This document shows positions 33,619 to 41,358 of a stretch of DNA of 64,000 nucleotides, piece after piece. The DNA is from Oscillospiraceae bacterium (GTDB lineage Bacteria > Bacillota > Clostridia > Oscillospirales > Acutalibacteraceae). The notes under the pieces are model-generated. The model saw only the letters and a list, made by a program, of their open reading frames with translations, did no database searches and was not told where the DNA came from. The stretch covers positions 1 through 64,000 of the forward strand of contig CACWPS010000001.1 in assembly GCA_902762875.1 (NCBI GenBank), read 5' to 3'. Numbering within the stretch: the first letter of the stretch is position 1; each line of letters opens with the position of its first letter. Position numbers and translations under genes: made by a program.

Positions 33619-34305
33619 TTAATCGGAAAACGAATGATACGTTATTTTTATATCCGCATCCTCGTCAAACCAATCACCTTTGCTAAACTTTGAATCTCCG
33701 TCAATAGTGATTTCCTTGACAGCGTTTTCCTTGTCGAACCAACCGACTACAAGATCTCCTAAAGCTTCTGTTTCAATATTATAAAAGCCCATATCTTCTA
33801 ATCGCTCAATTACATTCTCATAGTTTTCACCTTTTAATTCATTTGAAGAGGCAGAAACTTTTACTTCACCGTCATGATTATCGAAGTAACCAGCCATAAA
33901 CATACAGAAAGCCTCAAATGCAATAAAAAGTGCAACTCCTATGATTATCCAAGTTATTGTGCGCTTAAAGTTTGTTTTCTCTTTTCTTATTTCATGCTCT
34001 TGTTTTGCGATTACAATATCCTTTTTTGTTTTATCTTTTGAAAATTGAACCTCTTTATAAGCATCACTTTTTATTCGTTGTTTCGTAACTGAATCGCTTT
34101 CGACAATTAGTTCTGTTGACTCACAATATGGACAACTTAAAACTTTTCTATCAGAAGAAAGCGTCATGGTTCCATTGCAACTTTTACAGCGAAGCTGTAC
34201 TGTTTCAACGGTGGCTTCGATACTCTCTGCATTTGTTGATTTTCCACATTTTGAGCAATAAGCATCATGCCCCGAAAGTTTGGCACCACACTTTGAACAA
34301 TACAT
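33619..34305 (-). CDS. Double zinc-ribbon membrane protein with PASTA-like end
   Basis: 228 residues from ATG 34305 (MYCSKCGAKLSGHDAYCSKC). A first zinc ribbon is followed by a second (LRCKSCNGTM..LSCPYCES). Next come a basic helical linker, a membrane segment (about 128-150) and a PASTA-like outer domain (LKGENYENVIERLEDMGFYN). The start sits behind GCGAGGTGAAAA. Cytoplasmic zinc ribbons with a wall-facing PASTA-like domain suggest a sensor or scaffold in the envelope. Confidence 0.75.
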   Translation of the reverse strand: MYCSKCGAKLSGHDAYCSKCGKSTNAESIEATVETVQLRCKSCNGTMTLSSDRKVLSCPYCESTELIVESDSVTKQRIKSDAYKEVQFSKDKTKKDIVIAKQEHEIRKEKTNFKRTITWIIIGVALFIAFEAFCMFMAGYFDNHDGEVKVSASSNELKGENYENVIERLEDMGFYNIETEALGDLVVGWFDKENAVKEITIDGDSKFSKGDWFDEDADIKITYHSFSD

Positions 34306-34327
34306 TTTTTCACCTCGCTGTATATTG

Positions 34328-35290
34328 TTAGTCATCCAAATGGTCAATAGCGTATTGAGCTTCTTCGGCGGTGAATTTCTCGCCATATTCGGAAGTTAAT
34401 TGACTATATATTCTATCCTTTGACATACTCATTGTTTGTTGATAAGACTTCGCTTTTTCTAAAGCATTAGCCTTATAGTCGGCCTTCAAATTATCAACAG
34501 CATATTGTGCTTCTTCTGCAGTGAATTTTTCACCGTATTCTGAAGTTAGCTGATCATAGATTTTTTGCTTAGACATGTGCATTGTTTTTGAGTACGAATC
34601 CGCTTTTTCCAATGCGTTAGCTTTATAATCAACGTTTAAATTGTCAATAGCATATTGTGCAGCATCGGCAGGGAATTTTTCACCATATTCCGAAGTTAGC
34701 TGATCATAGATTTTTTGCTTAGACATATGCATTAACTTTGAATAGGATTCAGCTTTTTTTAGTGCGTTTTGATATTCCATAGACGGCTTTTTGCCTTTTG
34801 AAATTACAACTTTAATCGTTGCGCCTTCTTTAACGGTTTCGTTAGCCTTTTTATTTTGGCTAATTACAGAACCCGAAGCAACTGTATCTGAGTAATCTTC
34901 ACTAAATTTAACGGTCACTTTATTTGTTGCAGCCCAGTTTTCGATATCAGCCTTACTCATTGTGCTAAAATCTGCAACAGTTACTTTGTTACTGTCCGTT
35001 TTGTTATCGGTTGTATTATTAGTTTCATCGCCACTTTGGGTGATAGAACTGCCAGTGCCAGTATTTGTAGATGTTTCTTCACCGCCGCCTGAACCTCCAA
35101 TAATACCAATAACAACAACGGCAATAATTACCCAGAACCACCATTTTTTATAAATGGGTTTCTTTTTCTTCACATCTGCAATAGGTGCAGAAGGAGCAGC
35201 GTTTACAACAGGGGTTTCCGCCGTAGCAGGAGCACCACAGTTAGGACAAAACTTACCTTCAAATTGAGTTCCACATTGATTACAATTCAT
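34328..35290 (-). CDS. Zinc-ribbon membrane protein with PASTA-like and three Ltp domains
   Basis: 320 residues: zinc ribbon (MNCNQCGTQFEGKFCPNCG), membrane segment (VIIAVVVIGIIGG), linker, a PASTA-like domain (about 105-168), then three helical repeats of about 48 residues built on MHMSKQKIYDQLTSEYGEKF. These match the Ltp family, known from the phage TP-J34 lipoprotein that blocks DNA entry by other phages. Here a membrane helix replaces the lipid anchor. A role in excluding phage or conjugating DNA is a reasonable guess. ATG 35290 follows CGAGGAGAAATAA. Confidence 0.85.
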   Translation of the reverse strand: MNCNQCGTQFEGKFCPNCGAPATAETPVVNAAPSAPIADVKKKKPIYKKWWFWVIIAVVVIGIIGGSGGGEETSTNTGTGSSITQSGDETNNTTDNKTDSNKVTVADFSTMSKADIENWAATNKVTVKFSEDYSDTVASGSVISQNKKANETVKEGATIKVVISKGKKPSMEYQNALKKAESYSKLMHMSKQKIYDQLTSEYGEKFPADAAQYAIDNLNVDYKANALEKADSYSKTMHMSKQKIYDQLTSEYGEKFTAEEAQYAVDNLKADYKANALEKAKSYQQTMSMSKDRIYSQLTSEYGEKFTAEEAQYAIDHLDD

Positions 35291-35305
35291 ATTTATTTCT
35301 CCTCG

Positions 35306-35734
35306 TTATACTTTAATTAGCCCATTAAGAGCGTTCATCGCCAACTGATAGTTTTTCATACTGTAAAGATTAACTATATACTTTTGGCCATTTTTCATTT
35401 TAAACTTTATTGCACCATCATATATGAGAGCCTTCCTATATTCCGCCACATCTTTAAAATCAATATGCATTTCAACGGCGTTGGTTTTTCTATCCAACAC
35501 CTCTGCATAAGTACGGTAAATTACAAAATTTTTCTTTTCAAAAACCGTCTTACCAATACATGGCACTGTTGATATAAGGATATTTTCCTCTATATGCGTT
35601 GGTTCTTGTTGTATGAATTCGGTAGCATTATCACTTATTCTGTTTTCAGTTCCGCAGTATTCGCAAACCGAAACAACAACGCCGTTTAATGAAGAAAGTG
35701 GTGCACCACACGATTCACATCTATAAACTGCCAT
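35306..35734 (-). CDS. Zinc-ribbon protein with PH-like domain
   Basis: This 142-residue soluble protein starts MAVYRCESCGAPLSS and has a second CxxC (VCEYCGTENR), forming one zinc ribbon. The beta-rich remainder (KNFVIYRTYAEVLDRKTNAV, KFKMKNGQKYIVNLYSM) looks like a PH-type fold. No membrane segment. It lies in the operon between two other zinc-ribbon genes and could be a cytoplasmic adaptor. Confidence 0.65.
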   Translation of the reverse strand: MAVYRCESCGAPLSSLNGVVVSVCEYCGTENRISDNATEFIQQEPTHIEENILISTVPCIGKTVFEKKNFVIYRTYAEVLDRKTNAVEMHIDFKDVAEYRKALIYDGAIKFKMKNGQKYIVNLYSMKNYQLAMNALNGLIKV

Positions 35735-35750
35735 AAATTAATTCTCCAAA

Positions 35751-36059
35751 TCAAATTTCCCAAACAAGACAAATGTTAATACCTTTGGCAGAAACGGTAG
35801 GGGTGAAAGTATGTAATTTCCAGCCCTTCTTTGCACCCATATCAAGCAAAGGCTGAACCTTTTTGGGAATTAAGTCTTGTGCATCAGTCAACACGCCGGC
35901 CTTAACAACTACATTTTCAACCTTGTAATTATACAAAGGGCGAGTTTGGGTGACCTGAACGTTAGTGGCGGTTTTTACTGCCGGAGCCTGTCCCACAGGC
36001 GTTCCACAGTTGGTACAAAACTTTCCTTCGAATTCAAATCCACATGCATTACATTTCAT
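35751..36059 (-). CDS. Small zinc-ribbon protein
   Basis: 102 residues from ATG 36059 behind GGGAGGAAAAAG: MKCNACGFEFEGKFCTNCG, a linker, then a compact domain (LTDAQDLIPKKVQPLLDMGA, GWKLHTFTPT). Soluble; the C-terminal part resembles DUF4177-like folds but I would not assign it firmly. The longer frame to 36110 has no ribosome binding site. Confidence 0.65.
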   Translation of the reverse strand: MKCNACGFEFEGKFCTNCGTPVGQAPAVKTATNVQVTQTRPLYNYKVENVVVKAGVLTDAQDLIPKKVQPLLDMGAKKGWKLHTFTPTVSAKGINICLVWEI

Positions 36060-36078
36060 ATCTTTTTCCTCCCATATT

Positions 36079-36723
36079 TTACAGCGGAGATCCGCAATAT
36101 TCACATTCATTTACAGCTCCAGGCACAACCATATTAGTTGCACCGCAATTTTTACATTTCACACTTGTAGGCTTTGCATCAGCGTGAGCGGTGTTTTGAT
36201 TGACAGTAACATTAACCGATACTGACCTTTGTGGCATTATTAACTCTCTGCGGTTTAAGTCAATATACGCATTCATAAAATATCCATCATCAATCATCGA
36301 CTGAATGTCTTCTGTTGCTTTTTCATAAGTTGTAGGATAAGCAGCGGCAATATTGTCAATTAACATATCATTGCTGCTGTTGATAATGGAAACATATCTG
36401 TTGTACTTTGTGCCTTTCTTTATGTACGAATGAGCTTTATACAATGCAAAAGCACCACCGCCGCCGAAGATCATAAGCATTACAATAACGCCACTTACAA
36501 CGCTTGATCCATCTTCGGTTTCAAGCTCACCAGTGATACCCATAATCAAGTACATTACAGCAAAGCCTATTAATATCCATGCTAAAATTTTTAAAGACTT
36601 TCCGTTTTTGATATAGTTGAATTTTTCGTCAGTCATCTTTTTGACTAACATCCAAATACCAATGGGGAAAAACAGAAAGAACATTAATGCAATAATTCCC
36701 CATGAAAAAGATTTTTTCTGCAT
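36079..36723 (-). CDS. Membrane protein with C-terminal zinc ribbon
   Basis: About 214 residues from ATG 36723 (MQKKSFSWGIIALMFFLFF), nine bases after AGGAGG. Three membrane segments lie in the first 120 residues. A cytoplasmic helical part follows (AAYPTTYEKATEDIQSMIDD, GYFMNAYIDLNRRELIMP), resembling the winged-helix part of its neighbour. A zinc ribbon closes the protein (CKNCGATNMVV..CEYCGSPL). It is paralogous to the next gene upstream. Confidence 0.7.
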   Translation of the reverse strand: MQKKSFSWGIIALMFFLFFPIGIWMLVKKMTDEKFNYIKNGKSLKILAWILIGFAVMYLIMGITGELETEDGSSVVSGVIVMLMIFGGGGAFALYKAHSYIKKGTKYNRYVSIINSSNDMLIDNIAAAYPTTYEKATEDIQSMIDDGYFMNAYIDLNRRELIMPQRSVSVNVTVNQNTAHADAKPTSVKCKNCGATNMVVPGAVNECEYCGSPL

Positions 36724-36736
36724 TTTATTCACCCTC

Positions 36737-37315
36737 CTATTCTGAAATCTGCGATCCGCAGAATTCGCATTCGCCTACCGTTCCCGAGACAATCTTATTT
36801 GTTGCACCGCAACCTTTGCACTGAACGGTGATATATTTTACCGTTTGAGTTGTTGCATTAGGAGCAGGTGTAGAGACGGTTGAAACTTGTTGCTGCGGCA
36901 TTGTTGGTACAACTAACTTATTGTGCTGACCATCAAGATAGCAATTTGGGAAAAAGCCAGCCGCAAGCATATCGCTGATGTTTTTTGTTGCAATTGCGAC
37001 AGTAACGCCAGTGGCAGAAGCCAATAAATCAATTGATTTTTCCGGATCGGCTGCAAGTCGTGCTGAATAATCGTAAAATGTTCTGATTAATTTAAACTTT
37101 TTATTTCCTTTAATAATTAACCAAACACCAACAGCGGCAATTGCCGAAAAGAACAGCACCAATGTTACATCGAGTGCCTCTTTAAATCCGGATGTCGCAC
37201 ATCCAACAAAGGCAATAAATCCGTTAAAAACAGCTATTATCCAACCAAATACTCTTTGAATTGTGCCTTTAACTTTTACCTTGTTAATTGCAGAATCAAC
37301 ACTATTTGACGCCAT
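36737..37315 (-). CDS. Membrane protein with C-terminal zinc ribbon, paralogue
   Basis: 192 residues: two membrane segments (about 20-70), a helical cytoplasmic part (ATKNISDMLAAGFFPNCYLD) ending in a strand pattern (HNKLVVP), a short linker and a zinc ribbon (CKGCGATNKIV..CEFCGSQI). Organisation and ribbon match the 36079-36723 product. ATG 37315 follows GGAGGTATATA. It lies two bases after the upstream stop. Confidence 0.7.
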   Translation of the reverse strand: MASNSVDSAINKVKVKGTIQRVFGWIIAVFNGFIAFVGCATSGFKEALDVTLVLFFSAIAAVGVWLIIKGNKKFKLIRTFYDYSARLAADPEKSIDLLASATGVTVAIATKNISDMLAAGFFPNCYLDGQHNKLVVPTMPQQQVSTVSTPAPNATTQTVKYITVQCKGCGATNKIVSGTVGECEFCGSQISE

Positions 37316-37317
37316 AA

Positions 37318-38016
37318 TTATATACCTCCGATTTTCAATCTGCTCACTTCAGCGTTTCTCTGCTTAATAAGGCACATTGTTTTTTCGCAAATTTCAAGAA
37401 TTCTGTCGTTATTTCTTTCTTTAAGATTCAACTGTTCCAACAAAGTATTAACGCTCTCGTCTATTAGATTATCGGTATTAACGCAAACACTCTGATCACA
37501 ACTTCTTACTGCATCATCTATTTTTTTAAGCTCGCCATGAATGTTTTTTTCGCAGTCGATAGAGTTTAAGCTCTCTGTTTTATATTCCAGCGCTTTAAAG
37601 AAGCGGCAAGCGTTATCAACGGCATTAGCTCTATCAGAAACCTTCTTGCCGAAGAAATATACTAAGACTGACGAAATTAAAAATACTCCGGTTAGGCAAA
37701 CAAATATAATTTTATATGTTGCAATTGCATTTCTGTAATAAAAAGCAAACAGCATCGATAATACAATAACTAAAACCTGATAACCGAAAAGTATTGTATA
37801 ACCCCCTGCAGTCATCGTAAGTTTCTTTTTGCCGGACACAGTATTATAGAATAGAGTTCCCAACAGCGTAATCACTTCCGAAACTACGACACCAAACAAG
37901 GTAGTTTTATCCATTAACAATTTTTCATATGGAAGTAAATAATATATTGCAACCGTTAAGGCGATGAGCAGCAAAAAACCAAATGTAGAAATTAAATTCT
38001 TTTTGAGTTTCCTCAT
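37318..38016 (-). CDS. Polytopic membrane protein of the zinc-ribbon operon
   Basis: 232 residues from ATG 38016 (MRKLKKNLISTFGFLLLIAL), six bases after AAGGTG. Four hydrophobic segments lie in the first 130 residues, then a long cytoplasmic helical domain with many charged residues. No known family. It resembles the 39348-40070 product in size and layout (four membrane helices plus a coiled-coil tail). Confidence 0.65.
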   Translation of the reverse strand: MRKLKKNLISTFGFLLLIALTVAIYYLLPYEKLLMDKTTLFGVVVSEVITLLGTLFYNTVSGKKKLTMTAGGYTILFGYQVLVIVLSMLFAFYYRNAIATYKIIFVCLTGVFLISSVLVYFFGKKVSDRANAVDNACRFFKALEYKTESLNSIDCEKNIHGELKKIDDAVRSCDQSVCVNTDNLIDESVNTLLEQLNLKERNNDRILEICEKTMCLIKQRNAEVSRLKIGGI

Positions 38017-38032
38017 TGTTATCACCTTTACC

Positions 38033-39334
38033 TTACTCTATTTTTGTACCACACTCAGGGCAGAATTTGGGAGTACCGGTTATCGGAGAATTACAAGAGG
38101 GACAAGTTTTTATTAAAGACTTACCGCATTCAGGACAGAATCTTGTATTCTTACCGGGGAGAGCAGCACCACAATGAGGGCAAGGCTGAGGAGCCTCATA
38201 TCCGCAGGATGTGCATGTTACAGCACCTGCTGGCAAATCCGCACCGCATTTGGGGCAGGGATTATATTTGTCGCCGCACTCGGGACAGAACTTCATGGTG
38301 TTTTTATACTCAAAGCCGCAGTTACTGCATTTTACAGTATCTTTTGCATTGTTCTCTTCCTTCTTGTTGGTATCACAACCACAGTCGGAGCAGAATCGTT
38401 TGCTCTTAGGCATTATAGCACCGCACAAAGGGCAAGATTTTGTATCTTCGGCATTTGTATCAAGCGTTTTTGCAATTCCACCAAATTGACCGCCAACTGC
38501 GCCTCCCATTGTAACGCCCATTCCGAGACCTAACCCAGCACCCATAAGATCTCCAGAGGTTCCGGGATTCTTTGCGGCGCCTTCCAACGTATCGAAAGAG
38601 CGCTCTTGCTGATAGTTATATCCGATAATATTCATCTCGGCCTTCTTGGCAAGAGCATCTTTGAGTTTTTTAACAGCTGTGTCATCTTCGGGAACACTGA
38701 TGTCATTAACATAAAAGTTAACAAGTTTTATGCCGTATTCTTCAAGTACGGGCTGCATCTTTTCTTGCAGATATGTGGAGAGTTCTTCAATATAAGCATT
38801 GATCTCCATAATGCTTATTTGTTTATGTACCAAATAAGAGGAAATCGCATCTTTTACCTTTGTAAGATATAAACCGCGGAAATATTTAAGAATATTGGTT
38901 TTATCAAATACAGAAAGAGTTCCAACCAATTTAACGAGGAACTGTTTGGAGTTTTCAATTCTAATTCCAAACTGTCCGAAAGCTCTGACAGGGATAAATA
39001 CAGAATATTTAGGGTCCTGCAATTGAATTGGTGAAGCTGTGCCCCACTTGATATCAAGTGAGTTTACCTTGTTTATGTACCAAACCTCCGCAGTAAACGG
39101 TGAACGACCACCGAAAGGGAGGTTGATTATCTTATTTAAAATCGGAATATTGGCGGTTTCTAAAGTATGACGACCACTCTGGAATACATCCAGTGCTTTA
39201 CCACCCTTAAAAAGTATCGCTTCTTGCGACTCATTAACGATCAGTTGTGTCCAAGTGCCTAATTCTTCACTCGGGTATTTCCAAGCGAATACATCCGGAC
39301 TACCGTTATACTTAACTACTTCTACAATTGCCAT
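38033..39334 (-). CDS. SPFH (band 7)-type protein with C-terminal zinc ribbons, YdjI-like
   Basis: 433 residues. It starts MAIVEVVKYNGSPDVFAWKY with an SPFH domain (about 10-245: NESQEAILFKGGKALDVFQS, GIKLVNFYVNDISVPEDD). A Gly-rich hinge (about 265-295) and three or more zinc ribbons follow (CPLCGAIMPKSKRFCSDCG, then CSNCGFEY, CPKCGADL, CPHCGAAL, CPECGKSL). The order matches YdjI of Bacillus, which links PspA-type envelope-stress proteins to the membrane. No pspA is visible here. It is the probable organiser of the membrane proteins encoded around it. Confidence 0.88.
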   Translation of the reverse strand: MAIVEVVKYNGSPDVFAWKYPSEELGTWTQLIVNESQEAILFKGGKALDVFQSGRHTLETANIPILNKIINLPFGGRSPFTAEVWYINKVNSLDIKWGTASPIQLQDPKYSVFIPVRAFGQFGIRIENSKQFLVKLVGTLSVFDKTNILKYFRGLYLTKVKDAISSYLVHKQISIMEINAYIEELSTYLQEKMQPVLEEYGIKLVNFYVNDISVPEDDTAVKKLKDALAKKAEMNIIGYNYQQERSFDTLEGAAKNPGTSGDLMGAGLGLGMGVTMGGAVGGQFGGIAKTLDTNAEDTKSCPLCGAIMPKSKRFCSDCGCDTNKKEENNAKDTVKCSNCGFEYKNTMKFCPECGDKYNPCPKCGADLPAGAVTCTSCGYEAPQPCPHCGAALPGKNTRFCPECGKSLIKTCPSCNSPITGTPKFCPECGTKIE

Positions 39335-39347
39335 TTTTGTTTCCTCC

Positions 39348-40070
39348 TCAAATACTACTGCTCATCAATCTGATTTGCATATTTCTATCTTTTACTACTT
39401 TTTTGATATCGTTGATAATGGCTTCCATGCTTGTGATATCATCAGATTTTATTAAAACCAAATTATCAACTTCCGCAGAAAGCATCTCAGCCATCGAGCG
39501 AAGCCGTGTGTCTATATCAGAGACATCGACCGTTAGACCGAAATCTGAAAATCTTAACTCATCAAGAAGGCTATCTATAAGCGGCAAAGCCTTCTTCTTT
39601 GATTCGAGCTGCATGTCTATAAGTTTTGTTTTAATTTTTTCAAATTCATATATGAGAATTTGCATTTCACAAATTTTACCGTTCACTTGATTGTTTTGTT
39701 TTATTACCACATTCTTGGTTGCAAACATCAAGACGGTAATTATTGCGTATAAGGCCATGCAAATCAAATGAATACTGATGAATATATTAACAGCAGTGTT
39801 AAATATAAACCCAAACAAAATATTGATAGCGACCACAACAGCAACATAAATTGCAGAAAAAGCCACCATCGAAATTTCCAACGGAAATGCCGAACTTCTT
39901 TTTCGATTAGTCACTACTGTTATAACTGCGGTTAAGCCAACCGCAAACAGCACCATTGCAAAGCCGATCCAAAATACCGTGTTCCTATCGGTAGTCAAAA
40001 TTAGCGATAAAGCGATATATAACGCTGCAATAATCGAATATACCGATAGAATTATCCCGTGCTTTCTCAT
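39348..40070 (-). CDS. Polytopic membrane protein of the zinc-ribbon operon
   Basis: About 240 residues from ATG 40070 (MRKHGIILSVYSIIAALYIA), directly after the ribbon-helix-helix gene stop. Four hydrophobic segments occupy the first 130 residues. The C-terminus is a cytoplasmic helical domain (IYEFEKIKTKLIDMQLESKK, MAEMLSAEVDNLVLIK). It shares its layout with the 37318-38016 product; no known family. Confidence 0.65.
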   Translation of the reverse strand: MRKHGIILSVYSIIAALYIALSLILTTDRNTVFWIGFAMVLFAVGLTAVITVVTNRKRSSAFPLEISMVAFSAIYVAVVVAINILFGFIFNTAVNIFISIHLICMALYAIITVLMFATKNVVIKQNNQVNGKICEMQILIYEFEKIKTKLIDMQLESKKKALPLIDSLLDELRFSDFGLTVDVSDIDTRLRSMAEMLSAEVDNLVLIKSDDITSMEAIINDIKKVVKDRNMQIRLMSSSI

Positions 40071-40071
40071 T

Positions 40072-40275
40072 TTACCCCTCTTTTCCATCTGTATCTGTTT
40101 CAAGATTATCAATTGCAAATTCCAGACATAACATAATTATTTCATTTCTGTTTCGTCCAGTGTCCTCTGCAATTCGATCCAAATCCTTTATTAATTCGTT
40201 TGGTAATCTTGCAGACACAACAGAGGTATCACCCTTATAGCGTTTTGATGGTATAAATAATTTTTTACCAGCCAA
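40072..40275 (-). CDS. Ribbon-helix-helix DNA-binding protein
   Basis: 67 residues: SVVSARLPNELIKDLDRIAE forms the strand and first helix, NRNEIIMLCLEFAIDNL the second helix of an Arc/CopG-type fold. It is the first gene of the minus-strand operon, so it likely regulates it. ATG 40275 follows GGAGGTGTATAAT; the promoter lies 45-70 bp upstream. Confidence 0.75.
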   Translation of the reverse strand: MAGKKLFIPSKRYKGDTSVVSARLPNELIKDLDRIAEDTGRNRNEIIMLCLEFAIDNLETDTDGKEG

Positions 40276-40319
40276 GATTATACACCTCCATAATATTGCT
40301 GATATTATTCAACAATGTT

Positions 40320-40348
40320 ATTGTAATACAAATGTTTACAGATGTCAA
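40320..40348 (-). promoter_or_regulatory. Promoter of the zinc-ribbon operon
   Basis: On the minus strand TTGACA (40348-40343), a 17-bp spacer and TACAAT (40325-40320). This near-consensus promoter reads into the ribbon-helix-helix gene. Confidence 0.75.
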
Positions 40349-40362
40349 CACTATTTTCGACA

Positions 40363-40463
40363 TATCGCAAATATTTGATGTATAATTTTTTGCTCCTTAA
40401 TGCATATTATAACACGAAAATCGCAAAATTGCGATATATCCCACACGATTTATCGCAATTTTG
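40363..40463. promoter_or_regulatory. Cluster of TATCGCAA operator-like sites
   Basis: The palindrome ATCGCAAAATTGCGAT (40420-40435) is accompanied by half-sites TATCGCAA at 40363-40370 and TATCGCAATTTT from 40451. They fill the divergent region between the ribbon-helix-helix and XRE genes, so either product may bind here. Confidence 0.6.
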
Positions 40464-40494
40464 AGTAAAATTTATGTAATAAGGAGGTGCGCCG

Positions 40495-40737
40495 GTGAAT
40501 ACAAAAGAAGCAGTTGCCAAAAGAATACTTCAATTATGTGAGGAAAAGCATATTGCCATTAACGCTTTAGCCAATATCTCCGGTGTAGCGCCCTCTACAA
40601 TTTATAGTATGCTAAATGAAAAGAGTCAAAATCCGGGAGTCGTTTCTATAAAGAAAATATGTGACGGTCTTGAAATAACTGTTCGTGATTTTTTTGATTG
40701 CGACCTCTTTGACAGCAGAGAACAAGAAATATACTAA
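40495..40737 (+). CDS. XRE-family transcriptional regulator
   Basis: 80 residues from GTG 40495 behind AAGGAGGTG. NTKEAVAKRILQLCEEKHI, then NALANISGVAPSTIYSML and GVVSIKKICDGLEITVRDFF form a standard Cro/CI-type helix-turn-helix. It is divergent from the zinc-ribbon operon and shares its operator region, so it probably controls it, itself, or both. Confidence 0.85.
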   Translation: MNTKEAVAKRILQLCEEKHIAINALANISGVAPSTIYSMLNEKSQNPGVVSIKKICDGLEITVRDFFDCDLFDSREQEIY

Positions 40738-40778
40738 AAAATGCTTATGAACTCGCCTGAATTCATAAGCATTTTATT
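40736..40778. terminator. Bidirectional terminator
   Basis: ATGCTTATGAA (40741-40751) pairs with TTCATAAGCAT (40762-40772), with A- and T-runs on the two sides, between the converging XRE and lipoprotein genes. Confidence 0.8.
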
Positions 40779-40780
40779 TA

Positions 40781-41344
40781 TTAGAAAATCAGTTTTTCTT
40801 CCGTCACATTCTGGATATCAGTAATATTGATCTGAATAAATGGGCCGCCATTTCTATGGTATTCACCATATTCATCGTATCCGTAAAAATGAACATTTAT
40901 ATATTCAAAATTTCTTTTAAAGAAGCCGCCACTTTTATATTCATATTCTTTTAATTGTTCTAAAACATTTTTGATTAATTCGGTAGATTGAACTTTTGTT
41001 ACATCCTCTGAATATTTATCTTTAGGTGCAATATACAGTTGTATGTATGGATATTTATATGTATCGTAGCCGCCGTACTCAAAATATCCGTTTTCCAGAG
41101 CGGATTTCTCAAAAATATTCTTAACTAAATCAAAATAAACATCCGAACTTATATCAATAATATTATCTTCTTTGCTATCCTTTATATTTTCTTTTTTATT
41201 CTCTTTTTCCATAACCTCGGAGTTTGTTTGCTGATTACTGGTTTCGGGTGTGGAACTCTCATTTTCGAGAACTTTTTCACATCCACATAAAAGAAATAAC
41301 ATAAAAAATAACGTTATTATGATTTGTATGGATTTAATTTTCAT
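40781..41344 (-). CDS. Hypothetical lipoprotein
   Basis: 187 residues. The signal peptide MKIKSIQIIITLFFMLFLL ends in the lipobox LLCGC (Cys22). A charged, low-complexity linker (Glu/Asn/Lys) follows, then an alpha/beta domain of unknown type. ATG follows AAAGGAAGTGATAAT. It lies 14 bp from the fic gene on the same strand and may be its cotranscribed partner. Confidence 0.7.
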   Translation of the reverse strand: MKIKSIQIIITLFFMLFLLCGCEKVLENESSTPETSNQQTNSEVMEKENKKENIKDSKEDNIIDISSDVYFDLVKNIFEKSALENGYFEYGGYDTYKYPYIQLYIAPKDKYSEDVTKVQSTELIKNVLEQLKEYEYKSGGFFKRNFEYINVHFYGYDEYGEYHRNGGPFIQINITDIQNVTEEKLIF

Positions 41345-41358
41345 ATTATCACTTCCTT

